Source: Betaproteobacteria bacterium (GTDB taxonomy: Bacteria > Pseudomonadota > Gammaproteobacteria > Burkholderiales > Casimicrobiaceae). Taken from it: DNA of 64,000 nucleotides. Under the pieces are notes generated by a model that had not been told where the DNA came from, searched no databases, and worked only from the letters and a program-made list of their open reading frames with translations. Of the stretch, positions 26,091-35,665 are shown in pieces (position 1 is the first letter of the stretch; the number at the start of each line of letters is the position of its first letter). The translations under genes were made by a program, and so were the position numbers. The DNA is taken from positions 496,001 to 560,000 of the forward strand of contig JAAFIS010000001.1 in the NCBI GenBank assembly GCA_013298695.1, given 5' to 3'.

Positions 26091-28994
26091 CTACGCCGCC
26101 CCCACTGCCTCAATCGCCCGCGTCAAGCGCTCCCGCTCACCTAAAGTAATCTTTGCACCGGTCGCGTTAAACGCGCCGAGTAACGTTCGCACCGCTTGAA
26201 TCTTGGCATCCGGCGCGGTGGGCAATTGACGTCGCTCGGAGAGCCATTTCAATTGCTGCACGCGGCGAGCCGTGGCGATTTCGGCGGGGCTGTCGATGCC
26301 TGCGATGAGTTCGGCGTCGATAACGAGCGCACCGGCCGTTTTGTCGGCGGACTCGGTTGCGGCGATTTTTTCGAGCGTTGCTTTCATCGCGTCGATCACG
26401 CTGCCGCGCGAGAGCACGGTGGCGCGGCGTCGCGCTGCGATGACCGCGTCATCAAATTTGCGATCCAAATCACGACCTTTGTCGCGATCCGCGAGGGGCA
26501 GCGTGCGCCATTTATTGCGCGCGCTGCCAACAGCAGCTTCAATTGCTTTTGCATCATCACCATTCGCGAGCGCTTTGACCTCATCAATCACTTCGTAGCG
26601 CGCTTTAGTTGCCTCCGAGAATTGCGCTTTCATCGAGTCGCGTTGCACGTCGCGTGCTTTGAACACAGCATCGGTGTGCTTTTTGAATTCGTCCCACAGC
26701 TTTTGCTCGTCTTTACGGCGCAAGTGCGGGACGCCGGGAATACGTTCCGCTGCCCAGCGGCGTTGAATCGCAATGGTGGCTTCAGTGACTTCGCGCGAAG
26801 GCGACGATTTCGAGTATTCCTCAGCTTGCGCAATCAGCTTCTTGCGGCGTGCGAGCTCAGGCGCGCGTGCTGCGTCGAGTGCGTTGTCGAGTTGCTTAAG
26901 CGGCACATCAAATTTATCGTCGAGCGCTTTCCATGCGGCGTTGTTCACGCTGCCTGCTTTTTTCCACGCGTCGAAGAGATCGAGCTTGCGCTTTTCGAGT
27001 GCGAGCCAGTCGCGCTGCTCGCCGTCTGCGAGCGGCGCGCTTGCTTCATCGGCAAGCACTTGCATATCCGCGATTACTTTTTCTCGGCCGTGCGCATTTT
27101 CACCGCGCTGTTTGCGCAGTGCGTCGAAATGAGCTTTTGCTGGCGCGTAAGCTTCTTTCGCTAGCGCATTGAATTTGTCCCACTTTGGCTTCGGCGCGCC
27201 GCCGTTTTTCTTGTCCAGTGCTTTCCACTCTTCTTGAATCGTGCGAATCTCTTTGCCCAGCGCGTCCGGTGGCAACGGCGATGCTTTGAGCGCCTCTAGA
27301 CGCGCAAACAAACCATCGCGCGCCTGACCATCACTCCATTTAAGCCAGCTTTCCAGGCGTTTAACTTCGCCATCAAGCTCGTGTAAACGCGATTCTTCGG
27401 GCTTCGGAAACCGCTTCGCGGTGAACGCTTTGTACAGCGCGCTCGCAGCGCTGCGCGAACCTCGCACGTCGCCCGCAGCAATGAGTTCAGCGAGTTTGCC
27501 GAGGTCTTCGTTCGCTTTAGTGAGATCAGCGTCGTCTGCGCGCGCTGTTGAAACACGCTCTGGCTTTGCTTCGCGATCCGGTTTTGTTGCGGCGGCAACA
27601 CGCTTTTCGAAGCGCTCTTTGGTCGCCGCATCAACTGAGGCAAGCCATGTGTCCCACTTCGTTTTCCACTCCGCGTGAGCGGCGTCGTATGCTGCCATCG
27701 CAGCGGCGTGATCATCCGCAACGGCGGTGGCGCCGGTCGTAGGAGTGTCAGGCGGCGCTGTTTCAGGCGTTGTGGTTTCGCTTGCTTGCGTGTCGATCTC
27801 TGGAGTCGATGCGGTTGCGCTCTCAACCGGTTCAGCAGTGGTTTCGCCTTGACCTTCACCGACTACGGGCGAGATGTCGGCAATCGCGTCTCCGTTTGAC
27901 GCCGGAATTTCAGCCTCGTTCGGCCCGTTTTCGCTAACAACCTCGCCGATAATATCGCTATTTGATTGGGCTACGGCGGCTGTTTCTACTTTTTTCGCTT
28001 CAGGCTTGGGTCGCGGTGGTCGCCCAGGTTTTTTGGGCATCGCTGCTAGCAGCTGTTCACCGGTTGCGTTCTTCTCGCGGAGCTGTTGTTCTGCCGCAAT
28101 CGCCGCGTGCACCCCTTGCAATTGCTGCGCGAGCACTGCGTCCAGCGCGGGCGAGCGCTGAGCGACGATCGCTTCGTTGGCCAGCGCGTTGAGCTCTGCT
28201 GGATCGAGGTCGGAAACGCGTTTGCTTTTCAACGTCAATCCCGCAATTTGCATCGCCAGCGCCTCGTGCAAGCGGCGCGACTGAGATTCGTTCTGCATTT
28301 TGTTTTGCAGCTTCGCATTCAGCGAGTCAAATTGGGCGCGTCGCGCATCGTCAACAGTGAGTTTCGCCCAGGTGCGCTGCGTTTCAACCAGCTTTGAAAG
28401 CGGCACCTCATCGGCGTCGTTCCACGTCTGCATTTGCGCAAGCAACACGTCGGCTTCTTGCGCGGATTTTTCGCCCGATTGCATGGCCAATACGCGCTCG
28501 TGGCACGCTTTGCCGAGCCGCTTGTCATGGTCGCGCCAAAAGTGATGCAGCTTGTCGAGTAGCGCGACGTCGCTAGTCGCGTTGATCGCGTCAATTTTGA
28601 GCGAAAGCGGCGCTGCGCTCGCGAGCCACGCCGTTAAGTCAGCGCTTGCCATTTTCGAAGCAACCGCTCTGGCTTCGACTGGCGAATCTTCCTTGATCGC
28701 TGCCGCAACCACGGCTAGCGGCAAATCGCTGGTGATGTTTCCGTTCAAACACGTCGCCCACGCTTTCGCCGCAGCCTCACGCACGCTCGCATCGGCGTCG
28801 TCGTGAGCGCGTTTGAGTGTGCTCACATCGGTTACCCGGGCAACAGCCGCCGCGCGCACGCGGGAATCGGTGTCGCTAACGGCGAGTTGAAGAAGCGCTT
28901 GGTCATCGGCGGCAAGGTCTGCCACCGCAGTCAGCCGGTCATCGGCGTTGGAGCTTTGCCATTTGGCATTGCCTCCGAAAAGAGTCTTTAGCAC
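26091..28994 (-). CDS. Large DUF349-domain protein
   Basis: The protein is about 967 residues and cytoplasmic. The N-terminal part (about 30-230) reads as HEAT-like helical repeats (DSRVRAAAVARV, DASVREAAAKAW). A Pro/Ala/Thr/Glu-rich low-complexity linker follows, then several DUF349 units. These are charged helical segments of the form EEWKALDKK...PKPKWDKFNALAKEAYAPAKAHFDALRKQR, repeated two to three times. DUF349 proteins have no firm role. I prefer the GTG at 28994 (MLKTLFGG), since the frame back to a TTG at 29060 adds residues with no family look. It is divergent from the DinG-family gene. Confidence 0.85.
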   Translation of the reverse strand: MLKTLFGGNAKWQSSNADDRLTAVADLAADDQALLQLAVSDTDSRVRAAAVARVTDVSTLKRAHDDADASVREAAAKAWATCLNGNITSDLPLAVVAAAIKEDSPVEARAVASKMASADLTAWLASAAPLSLKIDAINATSDVALLDKLHHFWRDHDKRLGKACHERVLAMQSGEKSAQEADVLLAQMQTWNDADEVPLSKLVETQRTWAKLTVDDARRAQFDSLNAKLQNKMQNESQSRRLHEALAMQIAGLTLKSKRVSDLDPAELNALANEAIVAQRSPALDAVLAQQLQGVHAAIAAEQQLREKNATGEQLLAAMPKKPGRPPRPKPEAKKVETAAVAQSNSDIIGEVVSENGPNEAEIPASNGDAIADISPVVGEGQGETTAEPVESATASTPEIDTQASETTTPETAPPDTPTTGATAVADDHAAAMAAYDAAHAEWKTKWDTWLASVDAATKERFEKRVAAATKPDREAKPERVSTARADDADLTKANEDLGKLAELIAAGDVRGSRSAASALYKAFTAKRFPKPEESRLHELDGEVKRLESWLKWSDGQARDGLFARLEALKASPLPPDALGKEIRTIQEEWKALDKKNGGAPKPKWDKFNALAKEAYAPAKAHFDALRKQRGENAHGREKVIADMQVLADEASAPLADGEQRDWLALEKRKLDLFDAWKKAGSVNNAAWKALDDKFDVPLKQLDNALDAARAPELARRKKLIAQAEEYSKSSPSREVTEATIAIQRRWAAERIPGVPHLRRKDEQKLWDEFKKHTDAVFKARDVQRDSMKAQFSEATKARYEVIDEVKALANGDDAKAIEAAVGSARNKWRTLPLADRDKGRDLDRKFDDAVIAARRRATVLSRGSVIDAMKATLEKIAATESADKTAGALVIDAELIAGIDSPAEIATARRVQQLKWLSERRQLPTAPDAKIQAVRTLLGAFNATGAKITLGERERLTRAIEAVGAA

Positions 28995-29062
28995 AGGAAT
29001 TTGCGGTTTATTAGCGGGAACCTTCCATTTTATTCGCTTACGCGAGCGCGCGGCGCTCAACC

Positions 29063-29068
29063 TACAAT
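29063..29068 (+). promoter_or_regulatory. -10 box TACAAT placed for a leaderless DinG mRNA
   Basis: TACAAT (five of six consensus bases) ends 7 bases before the GTG at 29076, which is where transcription would start. No good -35 box and no ribosome site is seen. If used, the mRNA would begin at the start codon. Confidence 0.35.
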
Positions 29069-29075
29069 TTGGGCG

Positions 29076-31007
29076 GTGAATTCCAACCCCTCAGATCTTC
29101 CGTTCATCTTCGGCGCAAACGGTCCGTTAGCGCAGTCTCTCCCCAATTTTCATGCTCGTGAGCAGCAAATTGAGCTCGCAACAGCCGTTGAAACGGCGAT
29201 CCGTGACCGCGCGCAGCTCGTCGCAGAGGCCGGAACCGGCACCGGTAAAACATTTGCTTATCTAGTTCCCGCACTGCTTTCGGGCGGTAAAGTCATCATC
29301 GCGACCGGCACCAAAACGCTTCAAGACCAACTTTTCGAGCGCGATCTGCCCAGGGTGCGCGAGGCGCTCAAACTGCCTATCGAAACTGCGTTGCTAAAGG
29401 GGCGAAGCAACTACGTCTGTCACCACCATCTCAATCGCACCCGCAGCGAGGGCCGGTTCACTGCACGCGAGCACATTCAACACGTTCAGCGCATCGCATC
29501 GTTCGCAGAGCGCAGCACGAGCGGTGACAAAGCCGATTGCGATACTGTGCCAGAGAGTTCGCCGGTATGGCCGCTGGTCACCTCAACGAGAGAAAGCTGC
29601 CTCGGCAGCGACTGTCCGCAATATAAAGAGTGCTTTGTGATGAAGGCGCGAAAGGCGGCACTTGAAGCCGAGATTGTGGTGGTAAATCATCATTTGTTAT
29701 TCGCCGATATTGCGCTGAAAGACGATGGGCTAGGCGAATTGCTTCCCGCCTGCAACACCGTCATCGTCGACGAAGCACACCGCGCGCCGGACGTCGCTTC
29801 CAACTTTTTCGGCGAGTCTACGAGCATGCTGCAAGCCATCGAGATTGCGCGCGATACCGAACTCATCACCCGCGCGAAAGCCAACGACGCGAGCGACGTG
29901 ATTGAGGCTGCGCAAGCCGTCGGCATGGCTTCGCGGGGCGTGCGGCTTGCCTTTGAAAGTGCTGCGGCGAAGGTGCCGCGCGATGAGGCGTTTGAGCGTC
30001 GCGAGTTTCGCGATGCGCTCGACGCGCTGATCGATACCTTGAGCGAATTGATTGATGCAATTGATCCGCACGTTGGGCGCAGCGAAGAATTTCCGGGGCT
30101 AATCGCTCGCGCAAAAGTTATCGCCGAGCGGCTTTCAGACTGGCGCGACGATGCGCGCGCAGATCTGATTCGCTGGGCCGACGTTTCGCAAGCGGGCTGG
30201 CAACTGCATGCCACGCCGCTCTCAGTCGCCGAGGTGTTTAAGAAACAAACCGAAGGCAGTGCGCGCGCATGGATTTTCACCAGCGCAACGCTTGCGGCGG
30301 GCGATGATTTTTCTCTCTTTGTGCGCCAACTGGGTTTGGACAATGCGACCACGCAACGCTGGGCGTCGCCTTTTGATTTCGCCAACGCTGGCAGGATTTA
30401 CGTACCGCAGAACATTCCTCCGCCGAATTCTCCGCAACATACCGACGCGGTCATAGAAGAGGCGGTTAATCTCGTTGAAATTTCTAAGGGACGCGCATTC
30501 GTTTTGTTCACCAGCCTTCGCGCAATGCGGCAGTGCGCGCAGGCGCTACCCAACAAGCTCAAAGAGCGCGGGCTGAGCTATCCGGTGTTGTCGCAGAACG
30601 ATGCGCCAAAGAGTGAACTGCTGCGCCGCTTCCGTGAGCTTGGCAACGCAGTGTTGATCGGGTCGCAAAGTTTCTGGGAAGGCGTTGACGTGCAAGGCGA
30701 TGCGCTGTCGCTCGTGATGATCGACAAACTGCCGTTTGCGCCACCCGACGATCCGGTGCTCGTTGCGCGCATGAAACACCTCGAAGAATCGGGTGGATCT
30801 CCGTTCATGGACTGGCAAGTGCCGCAAGCTGCGATTTCTCTCAAGCAGGGGGCCGGAAGGCTGATTCGCTCCGAAACCGATCGCGGCGTGCTCGTGATTT
30901 GTGACGACCGAATCGTGAGCAAAGGCTACGGCAAGCTGCTGCGGGCGAGCCTGCCGACCATGCCGTGGACGAGAGCGCGCGAGGATGTCGCAGCGTTTTT
31001 CGCTTAG
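29076..31007 (+). CDS. DinG/YoaA-family ATP-dependent DNA helicase
   Basis: This is a superfamily-2, XPD-like iron-sulfur helicase that unwinds 5'-to-3' and acts on damaged or structured DNA. The 644-residue product has the Walker A motif EAGTGTGKTFAY, the iron-sulfur cysteines (NYVCHH, then CLGSDCPQYKEC), the Walker B VDEAH box, and C-terminal motifs FTSLRAM, GSQSFWEGVDVQGD and QGAGRLIRSETD. I start it at GTG 29076 (VNSNPSDLPFIFG). The open frame reaches back to 29001, but that would run antisense into the DUF349 start. Length and lack of an exonuclease domain fit YoaA better than Gram-positive DinG. Confidence 0.92.
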   Translation: MNSNPSDLPFIFGANGPLAQSLPNFHAREQQIELATAVETAIRDRAQLVAEAGTGTGKTFAYLVPALLSGGKVIIATGTKTLQDQLFERDLPRVREALKLPIETALLKGRSNYVCHHHLNRTRSEGRFTAREHIQHVQRIASFAERSTSGDKADCDTVPESSPVWPLVTSTRESCLGSDCPQYKECFVMKARKAALEAEIVVVNHHLLFADIALKDDGLGELLPACNTVIVDEAHRAPDVASNFFGESTSMLQAIEIARDTELITRAKANDASDVIEAAQAVGMASRGVRLAFESAAAKVPRDEAFERREFRDALDALIDTLSELIDAIDPHVGRSEEFPGLIARAKVIAERLSDWRDDARADLIRWADVSQAGWQLHATPLSVAEVFKKQTEGSARAWIFTSATLAAGDDFSLFVRQLGLDNATTQRWASPFDFANAGRIYVPQNIPPPNSPQHTDAVIEEAVNLVEISKGRAFVLFTSLRAMRQCAQALPNKLKERGLSYPVLSQNDAPKSELLRRFRELGNAVLIGSQSFWEGVDVQGDALSLVMIDKLPFAPPDDPVLVARMKHLEESGGSPFMDWQVPQAAISLKQGAGRLIRSETDRGVLVICDDRIVSKGYGKLLRASLPTMPWTRAREDVAAFFA

Positions 31008-31010
31008 CGC

Positions 31011-32363
31011 CTACTTCGCTCGCAATAGCTCGGGCACGCGCAGCAGTACGAACTCGTTATCGTCGGCTTTGTTGGGATCACGGCTCGAAGAAAACGGCAG
31101 ATTGTTGTCGTTGCCGACGATGATGTGGTCCGCGTCGACGATATCTACATTTTCGATCGTGAAAAACGGGAAGCTGAGTTTTCCGTTGATCTTCGGCTTG
31201 CGCGAAAGATTGTTCGGATCGTTGATATTGAGTAAGTCGATAAACCCGATTTTCCTGACGGCGTTGCCTACGTTCGCCTCTGTCATCTCTATTTTGTAGA
31301 CCCGCTTGACCTTCGGTAAATCATGAAAACAGTCAGTGCGTCGTTGAATCACACCGTTGACTTCTGGGCAAGCTTTATCGGGGGTGCCTTCGCCGTTGTC
31401 ACGCTCGATGACAAGTCCCGTCGAGTCATCAATCATGTTGAAATCGCCAATAGCAAGCCCGTTCGCTTCGAGGACATACTTCCAGTGTCGACCGGTCCAT
31501 TTTTCGCTCGCAACGTCGAATTCCAAAACACGCAGATACTCGCGTCCGTTTAGTTTTTCCCAGTCCTTTGCTGCCGCGTCCCAGACGGGGCCTTCAAGCA
31601 AGGCGTAGAGTTTTCGCCCGTCCTTTGACGCTGCCATCCCTTCATAACCGCGTGAGCGCCGCACGTTGAATTCCGCGGTCGCGTTTGGTGTGGCGGGCGA
31701 TAACACTGCCGGGTGGTCTGGTGAGCGCGCGGGTTTGCCATCAATGAGTGTTTCGAATATCGAGAGTACTTTGCCGTTGAGGTCCGTTTTGATGAGCCAC
31801 GGCCCTAATTCGTCACCGATCCACAACGCATCTCCGGCAAACTGAAAGCTTTCGGTATCGAAATCGGCGCCCGTGAGATAGCGCTTCGCGGTGCCTTCGT
31901 GAACGATGCGAAACGGGACTTTTTTGTCTGGATCGTGAAGGAAGATTGTTTGCAAGCGATTGAGCGCACCACTTTTCCAATCGATGTTGTAGCGAGTCAG
32001 ATAGAGCATTGAGTCGGGCGAATTTGCTTTGCTACCAAATCCGTTGTCGGTGAGGACCCAATAGCTGCCGTCTGGCATCCGTTTAATTCCTGAGTGCCCC
32101 TGTACCGGTTGTCCACGAAATGGCAGTGAGACACCGGTGGGACGATTCGCCGACTTTCCCTCAATAGAGCCTAGCGCGTCAGCGCGCATGCCGGTGGTGA
32201 ATTTGCCGCTGACTTTCAGATCCTCAGGCGCATCATCAGGCGCGCCGAAGTAGGTAGCCGCAGGAATCAGAGCGTGACCCGCGAGCGCGGATTGGAATTC
32301 AGTTTGAGCGTGTAACGACGATGCTGCAAGCAAACACGCGACGCCTAGCGAATACTTTTTCAT
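31011..32363 (-). CDS. Secreted esterase-like protein of the phytase-like (PF13449-type) family
   Basis: The 450-residue protein has a signal peptide (MKKYSLGVACLLAASSLHAQ) and then a six-bladed propeller-like body of the esterase-like-activity-of-phytase family. GHSGIKRMPDGSYWVLTDNGFGSK, GADFDTESFQFAGDALWIGDELGPWLI, RRSRGYEGMAASKDGRKLYALLEGP and NVDIVDADHIIVGNDNNLPFS are characteristic. The ATG at 32363 is chosen because it starts the signal peptide; the frame to 32411 adds a polar stretch. The substrate is unproven. A periplasmic histidine phosphatase gene lies 37 bases upstream, so the two probably share a transcript and perhaps a phosphate-scavenging role. Confidence 0.82.
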   Translation of the reverse strand: MKKYSLGVACLLAASSLHAQTEFQSALAGHALIPAATYFGAPDDAPEDLKVSGKFTTGMRADALGSIEGKSANRPTGVSLPFRGQPVQGHSGIKRMPDGSYWVLTDNGFGSKANSPDSMLYLTRYNIDWKSGALNRLQTIFLHDPDKKVPFRIVHEGTAKRYLTGADFDTESFQFAGDALWIGDELGPWLIKTDLNGKVLSIFETLIDGKPARSPDHPAVLSPATPNATAEFNVRRSRGYEGMAASKDGRKLYALLEGPVWDAAAKDWEKLNGREYLRVLEFDVASEKWTGRHWKYVLEANGLAIGDFNMIDDSTGLVIERDNGEGTPDKACPEVNGVIQRRTDCFHDLPKVKRVYKIEMTEANVGNAVRKIGFIDLLNINDPNNLSRKPKINGKLSFPFFTIENVDIVDADHIIVGNDNNLPFSSSRDPNKADDNEFVLLRVPELLRAK

Positions 32364-32400
32364 TAGAAATGGCCGGTTATAGTTTGAAAAAGGGCAGCTG

Positions 32401-33099
32401 CTAGAGCTCACCTAGCTTGGTGCGAGGAATCAACTTCCAAATAGATGTGCTGCCGCCTTTCGCGATCTCTACTCTATAGATTTCGTCGTTGCCCTGGTTA
32501 ATCGCGCTCGCACCCTCTTGTGGCGGAACGCCGATCAGCTGCGATACGAGGAGGGGATTGATGCCGCCATGCCCGACGATCACGATGGTGCCGCCGTCCT
32601 TGTGTTTCTCGCGAATCGTTTTTAACGCCGCCTCAGCGCGGCGCGATTGGCTTTCAAGCGTTTCGCCGCCTTCCATGTCGTCGCTCCAGCTGAAGCGGCG
32701 TTTATTCCAGTCGGCAACGATGGCGGTATCTTTGTCGTTCGCGCCTTCGAATTTTCCGAAGAAACGTTCACGTAGCTCGTCCATCGCGTTGATGGGTGCG
32801 CGTCCTTCAAATACCGCCGCGGTTTGCCGAGCACGTTGATGCGAGCTCGTATAGATCGCGTCAAGCTTTACGTCGGCGAGCGTACGCACGAGTGCTGCGG
32901 CTTGCTCGCGTCCGGTAGCGTTCAATGGGTTGTCGGTGCCGCCTTGGATGCGACCGTCTTTATTCCAGTCGGTTTGACCGTGGCGTACAACATAGATGTT
33001 GAGTTGCGCGAAACTGCCTGTAGAGTACAAACAACCGCAAAGCAGAATGAGAAACGCGCAAGCGCGCATCATGCGCGTGGAAAAGAGTTGAAGCATCAT
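32401..33099 (-). CDS. Periplasmic histidine phosphatase
   Basis: This is a branch-1 histidine phosphatase with a signal peptide (MMRACAFLILLCGCLYSTGSFAQ). The catalytic RHG is in YVVRHGQTDWNKDGRIQGG near the mature N-terminus, with LNATGREQAAAL following. The second catalytic His is in IVIVGHGGINPLL, and the acid is in LRERFFGKFEG. The family is usually cytoplasmic, so the signal peptide is worth noting. Starts at 33099, 33096 and 33072 are all possible; none has a clear ribosome site. The substrate cannot be read. The phytase-like gene follows after 37 bases. Confidence 0.85.
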   Translation of the reverse strand: MMLQLFSTRMMRACAFLILLCGCLYSTGSFAQLNIYVVRHGQTDWNKDGRIQGGTDNPLNATGREQAAALVRTLADVKLDAIYTSSHQRARQTAAVFEGRAPINAMDELRERFFGKFEGANDKDTAIVADWNKRRFSWSDDMEGGETLESQSRRAEAALKTIREKHKDGGTIVIVGHGGINPLLVSQLIGVPPQEGASAINQGNDEIYRVEIAKGGSTSIWKLIPRTKLGEL

Positions 33100-33258
33100 G
33101 ATGTGTTCAAAACGGCAGTGCCGTCGCCAGTCAAAACGCCGATGTTTCACCGAGTGTGTGACTGTCGTGTGACGCTTCTATGACGGAATTTTTACCGCAC
33201 GGCGCGAATGTCTATCAGTCGCTAAATGCAGGCCGCTGTTGCTCTTACAAGCTGCGCT

Positions 33259-34599
33259 CTACCGCGATGGATTGACGAGCGAAATCTCAGCGCCCATTGC
33301 AAGAAGCTTCGGCACGATGTTGTCGTACTTGCGTTCGAGCTCTTGAATGTTGGAGAGCTGTGTGGTGCCACTGGCCACGAGTCCGGCAATCACGAGACAC
33401 ATGCCTGCGCGAATGTCGGTCGGCAATACGAAGCGCCCGGCTTTGAGTGCGGTCGGGCCCTGAATGATCGCCGAATGCGCGTGATTCTTGTTTTTAAATC
33501 GACACGGTGCTTCACCTAAACAAGAGGTGAAGAGCGTGATGTTTGCACCCATTTCATTCAGAAATTTGGTGTAGCCCAGTCGATCCTCGAAAATCGTTTC
33601 GTGCAGCACGCTAGTGCCATCGGCTTGAGTAAAAAGCACCATGAACGGTTGTTGCCAATCGGTCATAAATCCGGGATGCACTTCAACTTCCATGTGGCTT
33701 GCCTTGAGGCGCTTGCCTTGTGGTGCTTTTACGAACACGCCCTCAGAGTTAACGCGAAACTCCGCACCCATGCGCTGGATGTAATTGAGGAAGCTGTAAA
33801 CCGGATCGTGAGGTACGTTTTCCAGCAGCACGTCGCCACCGGTGGCGAGCGCCGCAGCAGCGAACGACACCGCTTGATTGCGATCAATCATGCAGCGAAG
33901 TTCGCAGCCGTTGAGCTTTTCTACGCCGTTAATGATGAACGTGCGGTTGGCGCTCACCATGATGTCAGCGCCCATTTTTTGCAGCATCTTCACCAGTTCG
34001 ATGACTTCGGGTTCGATCGCCGCGTTTTCGATGATGGTGCGGCCCTTCGCCAAAGTCGCGGCGATGATGAGATTTTCCGTGGTCATCACCGACGGAAACG
34101 GCAGCGTAAGATGTGCGCCGTGCAAGCCCGCATCGCCGACTGACATCTCGTAACAACCGTTGACGAGCGCGATTTCCGCGCCCATTTCCTCAAGTCCTTT
34201 AATATGGAAATCGACGGGGCGTTTTCCGATTTTGTCACCGCCTAGCGCCGCATAGAGCCGCGCGCGCTTAAAGCGATGAAGCAAAGGCCCAGCGGCCAGA
34301 ATCGAGATTCGATTGCGCCGACATATCTCAACGGGAATTTCAAATCGATCAACGGTCCGTGCGTTTAAGCGAACGGTGTGCTCGTCGAGCGTTTCAACCT
34401 GTCCGCCGACCGATTCAAAAAGCTTCTCGACAATTTTCCGCTCGTCAACATCCGGCGCGCCTTTGATCAGGATCGGCTCGTCGGTTAACAGTGCAGCAAT
34501 CACGCATTTTGTGACCTGATTCGAGCTGCCTGCGATGGTGATTCGGCCGCCGGAGAGCTTGCGTCCACCTTGAATTTCAATCCATTTTTCGGCAGACAT
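33259..34599 (-). CDS. Divergent MurA-like enolpyruvyl transferase paralogue
   Basis: The 446-residue protein has the MurA/EPT fold: GRITIAGSSNQ, GLEEMGAEIAL, GRTIIENAAIEPEVIELV, HPGFMTDWQQPF, FEDRLGYT and TDIRAGMCLVIAGLVASGTT. Compared by eye with E. coli MurA, the catalytic Cys115 in the PGGC loop is Asp (GGD at residue 122). The essential Lys22 is Ser (residue 26). Asn23, Arg91, Arg120, Asp231, Asp305, Asp369, Arg371 and Arg397 equivalents remain. One extra residue lies in the Cys loop, and an insertion (about 370-390) precedes the last domain. It may be a fosfomycin-insensitive MurA or an enzyme with another substrate. The ribosome site GAGGA is good. No other mur gene is near. Confidence 0.8.
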   Translation of the reverse strand: MSAEKWIEIQGGRKLSGGRITIAGSSNQVTKCVIAALLTDEPILIKGAPDVDERKIVEKLFESVGGQVETLDEHTVRLNARTVDRFEIPVEICRRNRISILAAGPLLHRFKRARLYAALGGDKIGKRPVDFHIKGLEEMGAEIALVNGCYEMSVGDAGLHGAHLTLPFPSVMTTENLIIAATLAKGRTIIENAAIEPEVIELVKMLQKMGADIMVSANRTFIINGVEKLNGCELRCMIDRNQAVSFAAAALATGGDVLLENVPHDPVYSFLNYIQRMGAEFRVNSEGVFVKAPQGKRLKASHMEVEVHPGFMTDWQQPFMVLFTQADGTSVLHETIFEDRLGYTKFLNEMGANITLFTSCLGEAPCRFKNKNHAHSAIIQGPTALKAGRFVLPTDIRAGMCLVIAGLVASGTTQLSNIQELERKYDNIVPKLLAMGAEISLVNPSR

Positions 34600-34768
34600 C
34601 GGTGCAATCCTCGAAACGTGTGCAAAAGTAATTTCTACGGCTATTCAGTGATTCGCGCGTCTCTATTGGGCGACACACGGGTTTTAGCGCCGTCTCGACG
34701 AGGTATGAAAACCAGGGCGCTGCTCGTTTAAATTGGCGTGTGAGCGCTGATGCTGTTTCGCGCGGTGG

Positions 34769-35566
34769 TTACCAAATTTTCCACCACGGTGCCTTTTGCA
34801 CTTCCGGAGCTTTTTGGTAGGTGGAGCGGTAGACGCGCTCGGTGTCGGCGGCAACTTGTGTATTACCCAGCGCCGCGTGACTGCGAACAATCAGGCGCAA
34901 TGCCTCTTCATTCGCAGGCGTGTTTGGAAAATTGGTGATCGAGTTTTGTGCGCGGTTGATCGCGGCTTGATAGGCGCCGCGATTAAAGTAGTAGCGAGCG
35001 ATGTGTACTTCGTTCATCGATAACGCGTTAACTAGATAGCGCATCCGTTGCAGCGAATCGGTGTGATAGCGGGAGCTAGGGAATTTTTCTGTGAGCTGCT
35101 TAAACGAGGCGTAGGATTCGCGCGCAGATTTTTGATCGCGCTCCGATAAATCCTGCGAGGCAATGAACGAGAGCAGACCCAAATCCTCAATGAAGTTCGC
35201 GAGCCCCTTAATGTAAAGCGCGTAGTCAGCGCCGTCGCCTTGGGGAAAGAGCTTCAGGTAGCGATCAGCCGCTGAAATTGACTGCGCGCGTTCGCCCAGT
35301 TTGTATTGCGAGTACGCTTGATCCAGAATCGCTTGCTGCGCCTGCTGGCCGTAGGGAAATCGTGATTCAAGCGTCTCGTAGAGTTTGATCGCGTCGGCGT
35401 AGTTGCCTGCATTCATTGCATCGCGCGCCTGCCGATACAATTGCTCCACCGACATTTTGCTCGGCTCCGTATTGCGCGTAAACATATCGCCAAACCAGCC
35501 ACAACCGGTCAGCATTAAGCTTGCAATTAGCAGCAACAGTCCGGTTTTCAAGCTAACGGTATTCAT
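34769..35566 (-). CDS. bamD: Outer-membrane assembly lipoprotein BamD
   Basis: BamD is the essential TPR lipoprotein of the Bam complex, which inserts beta-barrel proteins into the outer membrane. The 265-residue product has a lipoprotein signal ending LMLTGCGWFG (lipobox LTGC) and five TPR-like units. The blocks QLYRQARDAMNAGNYADAIKLYETLESRFPYG, QAYSQYKLGERAQSISAADRYLKLFP and VNALSMNEVHIARYYFNRGAY are typical of the family. I chose the ATG at 35566, which starts the signal; frames reaching 35641 give an unlikely N-terminus. It is divergent from rluD with a 99-base gap, the arrangement seen in many Proteobacteria. Confidence 0.95.
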   Translation of the reverse strand: MNTVSLKTGLLLLIASLMLTGCGWFGDMFTRNTEPSKMSVEQLYRQARDAMNAGNYADAIKLYETLESRFPYGQQAQQAILDQAYSQYKLGERAQSISAADRYLKLFPQGDGADYALYIKGLANFIEDLGLLSFIASQDLSERDQKSARESYASFKQLTEKFPSSRYHTDSLQRMRYLVNALSMNEVHIARYYFNRGAYQAAINRAQNSITNFPNTPANEEALRLIVRSHAALGNTQVAADTERVYRSTYQKAPEVQKAPWWKIW

Positions 35567-35665
35567 CAAGGGCTGCGCTCGCATGGGAAATTCAGTGTTC
35601 AACACGAAAAACGCGATTATAGGCGGCACGGCTTCAAGCAATTTTTATCGCAGGAGTGTCGGTTA

